From assembly GCA_946803715.1 (NCBI GenBank), contig CAMPET010000143.1, positions 29,435 through 45,726 of the forward strand: a stretch of 16,292 bases of DNA, given 5' to 3'. This document shows positions 1 through 9,600 of the stretch, piece by piece. Both the position numbers and the translations under genes were made by a program. Below the pieces are notes generated by a model. That model was not told the DNA's origin, did not search any database, and was given only the letters and a program-made list of their open reading frames with translations. This DNA comes from Beroe ovata. Lineage: Eukaryota; Ctenophora; Nuda; Beroida; Beroidae. How positions within the stretch are numbered: position 1 is the stretch's first letter; each line of letters begins with the position of its first letter.

Positions 1-952
1 GTGTGTGTGTGTGTGTGTGTATGAGGGGGCGAGTTCAAAACGTGTGTGTGTGGGCGTTGTTTCACACACATCCTCTCAAACACATTTTCCCGTTTACCAG
101 AACATGCTCAGTGGCACTGTCTATAGTTTACCATTGTTCAACAAACGCGGAGTTCCATTGTATGCTACTTCTTATAGTATATATCCATACATTCCGCCCT
201 AACGCCTCACCTCCCTATTAGTGGCATAATCAATTATCTTCTCTCTCTCTCTCTCTTGAACTATGTGTCACACTATATGTGTCGCACATCTGTGTGTGCT
301 GTATAGCATGAAACCATTATAGATGCACATAGCTGATAGCACACACACACACACACAAAGTGTCGCATTCGCTTACCCCTATCCTGTTAACCGGGTCGCT
401 GCTTTTGAACTGCATATTTTACTCCTTGCCCCCGAAATCTCTCTTTGAGCATTGCTGATATGAACCACATGCCACTTTATTTGCATTTAAACTCAGAAAA
501 TTTCCAATTTGAACTCATGCTCATATCTTGGAATCGATTAGGTTCACAATAGTGCCGAATTTTAGTTCTAGTTGTCAACACTGATTAAACACATCATTGC
601 CACTGATCGGTCGCACAGAAATCTGCTTTTGGGTTAACGTGGTATCTTATGTAGCGCGCGAAAAACATTCGCGCATTCAGTTTGAGTGCCTACAAAATAT
701 ACGAGCCCATGAAGTGTATCAAACTAGTATCACACCTGGCTGTGTGATTGGGCCGCATAGTACTCGGAAATAAGTTCTGACTATCAACAGAATCCTTGAC
801 ACCTACATTCCACTCTCATTATCCAGAATATCTAGTGTGAGAGATATCAGTCTGCATAGTTTGCTTGCACTAAACTGTACATATCTACATATATTGCACT
901 CACTGCAGCTACCCCCCCCCCAACATAGTAACACACACGAACACGGGCTGGT
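1..952 (+). other. Upstream region of GPCR copy 1, no gene seen
   Basis: No supported coding exon was found. The stretch holds a GT microsatellite at its start, a CT run near 240-256, a CA run near 341-357 and a poly-C run near 912-921. Bases 472-827 are missing from the second copy. A small hairpin (GCGCGAA...TTCGCGC) lies within that extra segment near 655-677. No convincing TATA box was seen before the ATG at 953. Confidence 0.6.
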
Positions 953-2138
953 ATGAACATCTCTGTGGATATACACGGAACACGTCCTAGTGAGACCGAT
1001 CTCATTGAGTTCATTGGAGTGGAACTGTTTGTAATCATAACTGTCTACGATTACATGATGTTTTTGATCGGTAAGTCAGTGTCATGATAACTACCACCTT
1101 TCTCCGCAATGAGACACACACATTGAGTTGTTGTCATAGCAACCAATATATGTTGTCATAGCAACCACATTTTCTTGCATATAGGGAGACGCCGTGGTGT
1201 ACACTGTTTTAAGCTGACCCTATTCAGCTATTGCCCACACACATATAGGTATCGTGGGTAACGTACTGATTCTCTACGCTACCGTGAAGTACAATGCTAT
1301 TGACTTGGACGAAGTGACACTGGTGTATGTGAAGAACATTGCAGTGGCAAACATAACGTGGACATTCGTGACAACACTCACTCTGTGTGTGTCAAACACG
1401 TGTCACAACAACTGGTGCATGGGTGAGTTCTCCATCAAGTACTCTCTCTCTCTCTACCCTCTAGTACTATGCTCCTTCCTACATCCCTCTTCTATCTCCT
1501 CTTCACCCGTAACCGATACCCAGGTGAAGCAATGTGCGTGGCCGTGGCTTATCTCCGGAACCCGCTAGCCGCCACCGAAATTCTCCTAATCAGCCTGATT
1601 TCCACGCACCGAGTGTGGACAATCACCATGGCACTGCGCGCAGACATCTACACAGCCCGTCACGCACGTGCACTTGCCACCGGGGCGTGGCTACTCCCCG
1701 CTCTGCTGATCTGTGTACTGTACCAGAACACGTGGGTGGTGTACGACACTACAGTGTCCACGTGTAGAGTGGTGCTGGACTCTGGGATGGTGACAGCTGT
1801 GCTGGTCTTCATCCTGGTCCTATTTCCCTTCTGTGTCACCATCCTGAGTAATATCTGTCTACTCTACTACGCTGTCATCCTGTCAAACCAGCATCACACA
1901 TACATGGGAGCACTGGTGACAGTGTCAGCACTCTGCGGAGTGTTCGTTGTCACGGCTGTACCTAACATGGTCAGACTACTACTGCCAGCGTTTGGAATAC
2001 CGTGTCCCAGAGAGCTGGCTCTGTTCACCACTCACATCTACCTCATTAACTCGTCCTGTGACTCTATTCTCTTTACCATGACGTGTAGACGGTTTAGAGG
2101 GTTTATCAAGCGACGGATTATCGGTGTGAACTGTGTGT
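953..2138 (+). CDS. Class A (rhodopsin-like) GPCR, copy 1, 3' end cut by gap
   Basis: A seven-transmembrane receptor expected at the plasma membrane; the ligand is unknown. The exons are 953-1070, 1249-1422 and 1524-2138, with introns 1071-1248 (GTAAGT...TATAG) and 1423-1523 (GTGAGT...CCCAG), both phase 1, so the frame is kept across each. The ATG at 953 follows an in-frame stop at 929 and is followed by a glycosylation sequon (NIS). TM1 is split by the first intron. Family marks match the complete copy downstream: GN in TM1, a Cys 25 residues before the Arg of the DRY position (here THR), and Pro in TM5 and TM6. The reading frame runs open to about residue 302, then meets the N at 2139. It differs from the downstream copy at 11 residues (for example R11H, S13G, D16N, M35L), which could be allelic variation. 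Confidence 0.85.
1130..1165. promoter_or_regulatory. Two X-box-like palindromes in GPCR copy 1 intron 1
   Basis: GTTGTCATAGCAAC occurs at 1130-1143 and again at 1152-1165. The motif fits the RFX X-box pattern GTNRCC-N(0-3)-RGYAAC with one mismatch. The same pair recurs in copy 2 at 2909-2922 and 2934-2947. Whether it binds anything is unknown. Confidence 0.45.
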
Positions 2139-2139
2139 N
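2139..2139. other. Ambiguous base / probable collapsed assembly gap
   Basis: A single N sits exactly where GPCR copy 1 is interrupted and the second copy of the duplicated block begins. Sequence to its left (ending AACTGTGTGT) reappears at 3902-3911 followed by different, coding sequence. This pattern suggests a join between two overlapping contigs. Confidence 0.8.
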
Positions 2140-3911
2140 GGGCGGGTGTGTGTGTGTGTGTGTGTGTGTATGAGGGGGCGAGTTCAAAACCTGTGTGTGT
2201 GGGCGTTGTTTCACACACATCCTCTCAAACACATTTTCCCGTTTACCAGAACATGCGCTGTGGCACTGTCTATAGTTTACCATTGTTCAACAATAACGCC
2301 GGAGCTCCATTGTATGCTACTTCTCATAGTATATATCCATACATCCCGTCCTAACGCCTCACCTCCCTATTAGTGGCATAATCAATTATCTTCTCTCTCT
2401 CTCTTGCACTATGTGTCACACTATATGTGTCGCACATCTGTGTGTGCTGTATAGCATGAAACCATTATAGATGCACATAGCTGATAGCACACACAAAGTG
2501 TCGCATTCGCTTACCCCTATCCTGTTAACCGGGTCGCTGCTTTTCAACTGCATATTTTACTCCTTGCCCCCGAAATCTCTCTTTAAGCATTGCTTTACTG
2601 AACCACATGATATCCAGTGAGAAGGATATCAGTCTGCATAGTTTGCTTGCACTAAACTGTACATATCTACGTATATTGCACTCACTGCAGCTAACCCCCC
2701 CCCCCATAGTAACACACACGTACACGGGCTGGTATGAACATCTCTGTGGATATACACGGAACACATCCTGGTGAGACAAATCTCATTGAGTTCATTGGAG
2801 TGGAACTGTTTGTAATCATAACTGTCTACGATTACCTGATGTTTTTGATCGGTTAGTCAGTGTCATGATAACTACCACCTTTCTCCGCAATGAGAAACAC
2901 ACTGAGTTGTTGTCATAGCAACCAATATAATATGTTGTCATAGCAACCACATTTGCTTGCAAATTGGAGACGCCGTGGTGTACACTATTTTAAGCTGACT
3001 ATTGTTTTTCCTATTGCCCACACACACATAGGTATCGTGGGTAACGTGCTGATTCTCTACGCTACCGTGAAGTATAATGCTATTGACTTGGACGAAGTGA
3101 CACTGGTGTACGTGAAGAACATTGCAGTGGCAAACATAACGTGGACATTCGTGACAACACTTACTCTGTGTGTGTCAAACACGTGCCACAACAACTGGTG
3201 TATGGGTGAGTTCTCCATCACGTCCTCTCTCTACCCTCTAGTACAATGCTAAATCATCACTCTCCTATCTCCTCCTCACCCCTAACCACTACCCAGGTGA
3301 AGCTATGTGTGTGGCCGTGGCTTATCTCCGCAACCCACTAGCCGCTACCGAAATCCTCCTAATCAGCCTGATTTCCACGCACCGAGTGTGGACTATCACA
3401 ATGGCACTGCGCGCAGACATCTACACAGCCCGTCACGCACGTGCACTTTCCACCGGGGCGTGGCTACTCCCCGCTCTACTGATCTGTGTAGTGTACCAGA
3501 ACACGTGGGTGGTGTACGACACTACAGTGTCCACATGTAGAGTGGTGCTGGACTCTGGGATGGTGACAGCTGTCCTGGTCTTCATCCTGGTCCTATTTCC
3601 CTTCTGTGTCACCATCCTGAGTAATATCTGTCTACTCTTCTACGCTTTTATCCTGTCAAACCAGCATCACACTTACAGAAGAGCACTGGTGACAGTGGCT
3701 GCACTGTGCGGAGTGTTCGTTGTCACGGCTGTACCTAACATGGTCAGACTACTACTGCCAGCGTTCGGAATACCGTGTCCCAGAGAGCTGGCTCTGTTCA
3801 CCACTCACATCTACCTCATTAACTCCTCCTGTGACTCTATTCTCTTTACCATGACGTGTAGACGGTTTAGAGGGTTTATCAAGCGACGGATTATCGGTGT
3901 GAACTGTGTGT
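2140..3911. repeat. Downstream copy of the ~2-kb direct duplication
   Basis: It restarts with the GT run and the TATGAGGGGG sequence seen at the window start, and stays collinear with copy 1 up to the AACTGTGTGT at 3902-3911, where copy 1 ends at the N. It lacks the 356-bp segment of copy 1; the break lies after CCACATG at 2603-2609. Bases 2140-2733 hold no coding exon that I can support. Confidence 0.9.
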
Positions 3912-3994
3912 TTAGTGGTGAGAAACACGTGATTAGACACGTGTCACCAAACCATGTGTCTAACACGAGAACTAGTCACAACATGGGGAAATAG
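2734..3994 (+). CDS. Class A (rhodopsin-like) GPCR, complete copy (329 aa)
   Basis: The exons are 2734-2851, 3032-3205 and 3297-3994 (stop TAG at 3992). The introns are phase 1, with donors GTTAGT and GTGAGT. Landmarks: sequon NIS near the N-terminus; G43-N44 in TM1; NIAVAN (69-74) in TM2, with Asn in place of the usual Asp 2.50; Cys102 exactly 25 residues before Arg127, giving a THR motif instead of DRY; Trp153 in TM4; Cys178 in loop 2; Pro199 in TM5; Pro244 in TM6; DSILF (277-281) in place of NPxxY; Phe288 and a basic helix 8. These spacings firmly support class A. The changed activation motifs make it a diverged, probably lineage-specific receptor. No canonical AATAAA was seen in the several hundred bases downstream. 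The ligand and G-protein partner cannot be read from the sequence. Confidence 0.88.
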
Positions 3995-4858
3995 AGTCAG
4001 CATACCAGGTCCTAGCAGTAGTACAGGTTTCACCACACATCTAGAGTGAAACCTATTCCAATAACACGCAATTTTATGCACATGGAAAACTAGGGCTGCA
4101 TAGTTATACCCCCTAACCACTATGTGTAACTGTAAGTACATAAGATAGTGTCGTTAACTTAAACTTACCGCATGTTCTCTTGGAGATTTGCCACATCCTA
4201 GATCCGCAGCAGACCGCAGGATCAAACGCAGATCGTCAAGTGGTAACCTGGTGGTTTGAACACGCGTTACCATGGAAACACGTAGCTAGAGATTGTCGAA
4301 TGTCGATGCGAGTTTGATATTTAAGCAGAATACTCACTTTTAATGCCGAGAGTTGGGTGCTGCCTGGTGACCTGGTAACTGATTGTCAGATGATAACACA
4401 GGTCAGATAACATCTGACAAGTATAACTGAGTGTTGTCCTTGATTCATGATTGCTAAATGAATGAATTGATTACCATCATATTATCATATTCAGTAAAGT
4501 ATTCAAAAATTGCATTTATTGTTCAAATTTGAATTTTACATCATTTTCGGAATACTGCCATGTGCCATGGGATTTCAATTACTCAATTTGCATCTGTCAC
4601 ATCAGAGTATAAAACTTGAGACAATACCCAACATCGTATTGAGATGGAAATTGGACCCTCATTACCGGAAGTCATGAGCTGAGGCAAGGACAATCGTGGC
4701 TTCATTAGTACGTGGCCTCATTAGTACGTGAGACAAGGGGCAACTGTGGCCTAATCACCTCATTAGAGACCTCATTAAAACCACGTCTCATTTGTCACTG
4801 TGTGCCGCCACCACAATCCCACGCCCTAACAGCCTCATCAGATTCAGAAGTGGGGGGA
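3995..4858. other. Intergenic region between GPCR and kinase
   Basis: No coding exon or RNA gene seen. It holds an X-box-like site GTTACCATGGAAAC (4266-4279), a perfect 10-bp inverted repeat TTGTCAGATG / CATCTGACAA (4383-4392 and 4411-4420) and, close to the kinase, a cluster of CTCATTAG-like words. The middle is AT-rich. Confidence 0.6.
4701..4841. promoter_or_regulatory. Cluster of CTCATTAG words upstream of the kinase
   Basis: TTCATTAG (4701), CCTCATTAG (4716-4724 and 4758-4766), CCTCATTAA (4770-4778) and GCCTCATCAG (4832-4841) lie within 140 bp. The first two are followed by TACGTG, making a short tandem repeat. The ATTA core resembles homeodomain sites. The placement just upstream of a TATA box suggests promoter elements, but this is inference. 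Confidence 0.35.
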
Positions 4859-4884
4859 TATAAATCATGACTCATGATGACTCA
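4859..4884 (+). promoter_or_regulatory. TATA box and two AP-1-type sites before the kinase gene
   Basis: TATAAAT lies at 4859-4865, about 95 bases before the start codon, so transcription would start near 4890. Two exact TGACTCA words (AP-1 consensus) follow at 4868-4874 and 4878-4884. A TATA box with AP-1 sites is typical of inducible genes, which fits PIM kinases, known in other animals to be controlled mainly through transcription. Here the AP-1 sites lie downstream of the TATA, an unusual order. Confidence 0.5.
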
Positions 4885-4958
4885 GACACATCTATCCATC
4901 ACTATCCATCACTATCCAGAGAACTCCCACAACTAATATCAGAACTGTCACACCGATC

Positions 4959-5861
4959 ATGTCCGGAACAGCACCCACCTGGACTTCCCCTCCTTCTTCA
5001 GAACAGAGAATGCCGACTCTCCGTCGTCCGCGGCGGCGAACTCCCTCCTTCTTCCACACGTACAACCTCAAGCAGCATCTCGGCAACGGGGGCTATGGGA
5101 TGGTGTGGGTGTGTGAGGAGAAGAGAAGACCAGGGAGACTCAGTGCCGTCAAGGTGATCCCGGACTCCAAGTGTAAGAGGAAAGTACCCTGCCCCAGCAG
5201 AGGGTACGATGTCCCTGAGGAGGTGGCCCTCTGGATGCCGCTGAAACACCCCCTCATCATTTCGCTCCGGGAGTTTTACCTGGAGTCCGCCCACTGGTAC
5301 CTGGTCACGGAGTACCAGCCCGACTACCAGGACCTGTTCCACTACATTGACAAGCAGGGAGCTCTGAAGTCAGAGGACGCGTCTCACATCGTGGACCAGG
5401 TGGTGGAGGTGTGCTACTTCCTGGCTCGACAAGGGGTGGATCACAGGGACATCAAGGACGAGAACATCCTGTACAACCCTGGGACACGAGCTATCAAACT
5501 CCTGGATTTTGGATCGGCATCTCGTCTCACCGTGGAATCCTACGTCTCGTACCAGGGCACCGATGTGTACCTGCCCCCGGAATACTACAAGAAGGGTTGT
5601 TACGACCCCTTCCCGGCGTGCGTCTGGTCGATAGGGTGCCTGGCATTTGTCCTCCTAAACGGAGACAGCCCATTCAGAAGGAGGGAGGACGTGGCTGGCT
5701 ACACGTCCCAGTTGAAGTGGAGTGTGGAGAGGGACGAGGGGAACAGGGAGGGGATACACTTCACCGAGATGTGTTTGGAAGCGGACCCCAATAGGAGGAT
5801 GGATTTGGGGGCACTCACCCATCACCCCTGGCTTAACATGTACGGGTACAAGGGTCACTAA
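4959..5861 (+). CDS. PIM-like serine/threonine protein kinase, intronless (300 aa)
   Basis: A complete kinase domain fills residues ~35-292. Visible elements: glycine loop LGNGGYGMV (41-49), lysine K65 in SAVK, HRDIKDEN (162-169), DFG (183-185), PPE (206-208) in place of APE, and the late conserved Arg near 280. PIM-specific marks are a hinge that reads EYQPDYQDLF, matching the length and QDLF end of the PIM hinge, the DIKDENIL catalytic loop, the GTxVYxPPE segment and the ACVWSIG helix start. Length is close to vertebrate PIM1 (about 313 aa). PIM kinases phosphorylate Ser/Thr after basic residues, promote survival and growth, and lack a regulatory domain. The N-terminal 30 residues are Arg/Pro-rich and probably disordered. 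No introns occur, unlike vertebrate PIM genes, so a retroposed origin is possible. The start ATG lies 3' of the TATA box. Confidence 0.92.
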   Translation: MSGTAPTWTSPPSSEQRMPTLRRPRRRTPSFFHTYNLKQHLGNGGYGMVWVCEEKRRPGRLSAVKVIPDSKCKRKVPCPSRGYDVPEEVALWMPLKHPLIISLREFYLESAHWYLVTEYQPDYQDLFHYIDKQGALKSEDASHIVDQVVEVCYFLARQGVDHRDIKDENILYNPGTRAIKLLDFGSASRLTVESYVSYQGTDVYLPPEYYKKGCYDPFPACVWSIGCLAFVLLNGDSPFRRREDVAGYTSQLKWSVERDEGNREGIHFTEMCLEADPNRRMDLGALTHHPWLNMYGYKGH

Positions 5862-5864
5862 ATG

Positions 5865-5901
5865 GTTGCTATGGGAACATCAATGTGGTTACCATGACAA
5901 C
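5865..5901. promoter_or_regulatory. Pair of X-box-like palindromes just after the kinase stop
   Basis: GTTGCTATGGGAAC (5865-5878) and GTTACCATGACAAC (5888-5901) begin three bases after the stop codon. Both approximate the GTNRCC-N2-RGYAAC pattern found elsewhere in the window. Confidence 0.4.
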
Positions 5902-5990
5902 AGCTGCTGAGGGAAGTCATTTTAGTTTCAATTTTCAGTTTGTATATTTTGAGTGAGATTTTTAACAGAATTTTCTATGACAATATTTTC

Positions 5991-6139
5991 ATTAAATCTT
6001 TTTAACTTCAACATTCGAGTATCATTGTTAAACTTAAGTTAAATCGAAGCTTGAAATTAAACAACAATTCCAATGTTCAATTGAAATTAGGAAATTTACT
6101 CAAAATCAAATTGAAGTGGATATTACTGGAGGAAATAAA
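5991..6139 (+). terminator. Candidate poly(A) signals for the kinase gene
   Basis: ATTAAA at 5991-5996 lies about 130 bases after the stop. AATAAA follows at 6134-6139. Both sit in very AT-rich sequence, so the exact signal used is uncertain. Confidence 0.5.
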
Positions 6140-6679
6140 TTAAAATCAAATGAAACAGAACGATGTATCAAAATTCAAACCACCAAAGATCAAAAAACAC
6201 AAAAAATTTAAACAAGATTGAGACGAAAAACATTGAAATACAGAAATAAATCATCTCCATGAAATTAAAACTTACAACGGATGAGCATGAAATAATACTG
6301 ACGATTAACATAAAAATGTTTTATTTCGTGACTATATCGCCACGGGAATGTTCTGGAAACTGCAGTGTTACCCACTCCAAGCTGATACCAGGCTCCTTCA
6401 AACTCAAGATTACAGGAGACTTTCCATGTAGACACAAACACAGGCCAACAAACGCACTCCACAGTTTTCTTCTGCGTCTGCTTGTGTGCACATACGTCAT
6501 ACACTTATTAACACACGCCAGCGTGTGCGTGGGTCACACAGACACACGCCTCTGTGTGTTCCTGTCTGTGCAAGAACACACCTCAGTTTATGTGTCTGTG
6601 CAGCGTGCACATACACGCGCCTCTGTTTGTGCACGTGCAAGAAAACACGTGGCACTATTTTTGTGCGCGTCTTCCCCTC

Positions 6680-6685
6680 TTTATT
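6680..6685 (-). terminator. Poly(A) signal overlapping the transporter stop codon
   Basis: On the minus strand the last codon GAG is followed by TAATAAAG. The stop TAA (6684-6686) and AATAAA (6680-6685) share two bases. If the signal is used, the 3' UTR would be only about 10-30 nt. Confidence 0.55.
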
Positions 6686-9600
6686 ACTCTTCGTGAGGCT
6701 CCACTCCAGGAAGTCTCTGGTATTCACTGTTCATGTTGTCCTGAAACCCGTCACGCTCAGTTAAGAGCCGCCCTAACATCGCAATTCCCCCGTATATTGA
6801 AACTTATTAAACCCGCACCCTCCCTCAACTCTCTCCCCTCCTTCAATAACCATGATACCACTCTCTCCCCACTTCCCCCTCTCACTCTCTCCCCACTTCC
6901 CCCACTCCCCCCTCTCTCCCCANTCTCTCCCCACTTCCCCCTCTCTCCACTCTCTGTAACTCACCCTGTAGAAGAGTGTTCCAATTCCGCCGGCAGCAAT
7001 GAACACTGCAACAATCCACTGTACATGCTGATCTGGCACACTGTGTTCTGTTGTCAGTGTGTTTATCAGCAGATTAACCAGACTACCAGCTACCTTTACC
7101 AGGGAGATATTGTGTCAACACTGTTACCATGACAACATACACACTGTTACGAGGACAACACACACACACAGTGCTACCAAGACAACACGCACACTGTTAC
7201 CAGGACAACACACACTGTTACCATGACAACACACGCACACTGTTACCAGGACAACACAAACACTGTTACCATGACAACATACACACTGTTACCATGACAA
7301 CACACACACTGTTACCAGGACAACACGCACACTGTTACCAGGACAAAACACACACTGTTACCAGGACAACACGCACACTTTTGCCATGACAACACGCACA
7401 CTGTTACCATGACAACACGCTATTACAACTCACCGCTGCTGTGAAGACGAGGCCGTAGTTAGCAGATGAGTTGACACCAGACCCGAATGAAGCGCATGTT
7501 GCAGCGGGGAGCAATGAGAAACTGCCTGGTAAGGTGGATTGGCGGTGTTTGTTACGGGCTTCACACTGGATTGGGGTCACAGGTTGGTAATACACTTACC
7601 ACCAACACAGAAGAAAAGACTGAAGACGAATATAGCATATGCCCATTTCCCGGTCTGTGTGTAATGCATCACAATGTAGAGAAGAGCAAAGAGAGCTTGT
7701 AGTGTGAACATCGCCCACTGGAGGAATACACAATGTTACCATGACAACAACATGTGTTACCTTAGCAACCTATCATAGCAACGCAACCTGATACTACCTT
7801 GTACCCAGTTCTATCAGAGACGCCACCCCAGAATATCCTACTGAGAGCATTAGCAATGCTCCCAGCAGAGCCAATAGCCGCCAAAAACAGGTCGTTACTG
7901 ATGAAACCTTGTCCAAACGTCTAATGGAGAAGGTGTAGTGAGCGACCGTTAGAAAGGTCAGGTTGGAAAGAAGTTAGCATGAGGTTAGCCGTAGTAAGAG
8001 GAAGTTGGGAAAAGGAGAAGAGAGCGTCCTACTTCAAAGGGAGGGAGGGGGTCACCCACCTTCCAGTAAGTACTGCAGTAGACGATTCCCTGATTGTTAC
8101 AGAAGAACGCGAACCAGAGGAGCCAGAAATTCCTAGTTTTGATAACATCAATGGGGGCATAGTCCAATTCGTCAGTCTGATCATCGGGTAGCAGAGCGGC
8201 CTCATCATCAGCTGATGATTTGCCAGCAGCCTGAACCGACGATTTCTCCCCCTGAGAAAGTGTCGATAGTGTGACTGAGAGCAAGAGACAGGACCATGGT
8301 GCGGGAATGTGGGATGTCACGCAGTGTTTGGTCACTAGTCAATGAGATTGGAGGACATCAACAAGATGTGAGTGGGTCACAGGAACTAAGGGGGTATACT
8401 GGGGTTCGCTGGAACACTAACATTAATGTGGCTGTGCACTAGCAGCAGTTCCTCAGGGGGCGCCTTCAGTAGCACGTTACCAATAGCCTGCAGACCGAGG
8501 AAGAAACTAGCCATGACGAGGAAACAGTACGGTACCCGGTTCAGTATTGCCTCATTATCTGGCCCGAAATACCTGAGAAAAATGGAAAACAAATGTTATC
8601 AACAGTGATTCTGTTTAGAATTTTCACACGCAGTCTGCGCACAAACACTATTGAGTTTCGCGCGCATCCGTGTGTGAAATACACTTCTCATCGTAGGCAT
8701 TGTGCGCGCAGCACTTACTTCTCCTCAGGTTTGTCAGCGTAAGGAGCAACATCTGGGCTAACATTGTCAGGGTTGATAAACTTTGTGATGATTGGGTTGA
8801 AAACCATGGCACCGAAACCGAATCCAGCAACCACACTGCCGGCAACCACTCCTTTATATTTCGGTAACCACTGAAAATACAATCATGTCATGGACTGGAA
8901 CATCAATTCCTCTCGGAATACGCAAATTGGTATCGGAATCTACCTTCATTGATAGTGTTAGTGCAGTTGAATAGGCAATGCCAATAGAGAAGCCAAACAG
9001 GAGTCCATATGTCACAATCAGCCCGTAAAACGACTGTATTGAGAAATAGGAGAGAGCAGTGGTTGTCCTGAGTAAGATTTTCAATGAGATGGATTTTGTT
9101 TCCCGATTGAATTCAGTGTATTTTGACCTATCTCGTTTTGAAATGGCGAAAATTTGGCCTTTTTCCAACAATAAGAGTATTTACTTTTCATATGGAAGGG
9201 TAACAAAAAAGCCTCTGGAAAGCACAATAGACGCAAAATAATGATCTTAATCGATTCAGCGTCCAAAAATACGTAAGAATCGACGGTGTTTTCCCGAAAA
9301 TCGAACAAAAAATTTCACATCACTTTACACATCTCGGATTGAAAAACACAGTACACACATTTCCAGAAAAACGAAATTTCAAATCCGGTGGAAAATGGGC
9401 CAAAAATTTTTCTGCCAATACCAATGAAATGAAATGGGTATCCCGCCTATTTTTGGACGTAGAATTCGAATTTGAAGGAATTGAGGAGCTATCTCATCGG
9501 GAAAATGCCGAAAATTTGGCCTTTTTCCGACGATAAGAGATTTCACTTTTCCATATCGAAGGGTAACAAAAAACCTCTGGGAAGCACAATAGACCCAAAA

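Larger units (their letters stand above)
1..2138. repeat. Upstream copy of a ~2-kb direct duplication
   Basis: The segment begins in a GT run followed by TATGAGGGGGCGAG and carries a complete upstream region plus a GPCR gene. The same order of sequence restarts at 2140, beyond the N at 2139. By eye the two copies are mostly identical with scattered SNPs and small indels, except that this copy has about 356 extra bases (472-827). It ends inside GPCR exon 3 at the N. Either a tandem duplication or two overlapping allelic contig ends would explain it; the N at the junction favours the latter. Confidence 0.9.
5862..6679. other. Region between the convergent kinase and transporter genes
   Basis: AT-rich sequence up to about 6350 is probably kinase 3' UTR and spacer. 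From about 6490 to 6670 it becomes a diverged CA/TG-rich repeat in which a block containing CGCCTCTGT...GTGCAAGAA(A)ACAC appears twice. No coding exon is supported. Confidence 0.5.

Noticed and set aside
4383-4420. 10-bp perfect inverted repeat as a terminator or small RNA gene
   Set aside because: The loop is 18 nt, the stem is isolated, and nothing nearby suggests an RNA gene; noted only as a hairpin.
4867-5157. 96-aa open frame starting upstream of the kinase ATG
   Set aside because: It overlaps the kinase in another frame, its ATG lies upstream of the expected transcription start, and the kinase frame has full family conservation.
6265-6504. 79-aa minus-strand open frame as a possible last transporter exon
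   Set aside because: A better terminal exon (6740-6684) keeps phase, gives a short hydrophilic tail and ends at a stop with an overlapping poly(A) signal.
7129-7389. 86-aa open frame rich in Thr, His, Gln and Leu repeats (plus strand)
   Set aside because: It is a translation of the minisatellite in a transporter intron, and the frame arises from the repeat period.
7121-7420. CRISPR-like array
   Set aside because: The units are ~23 bp with low-complexity CA spacers of uneven length, lie in a eukaryotic intron and lack unique spacers.
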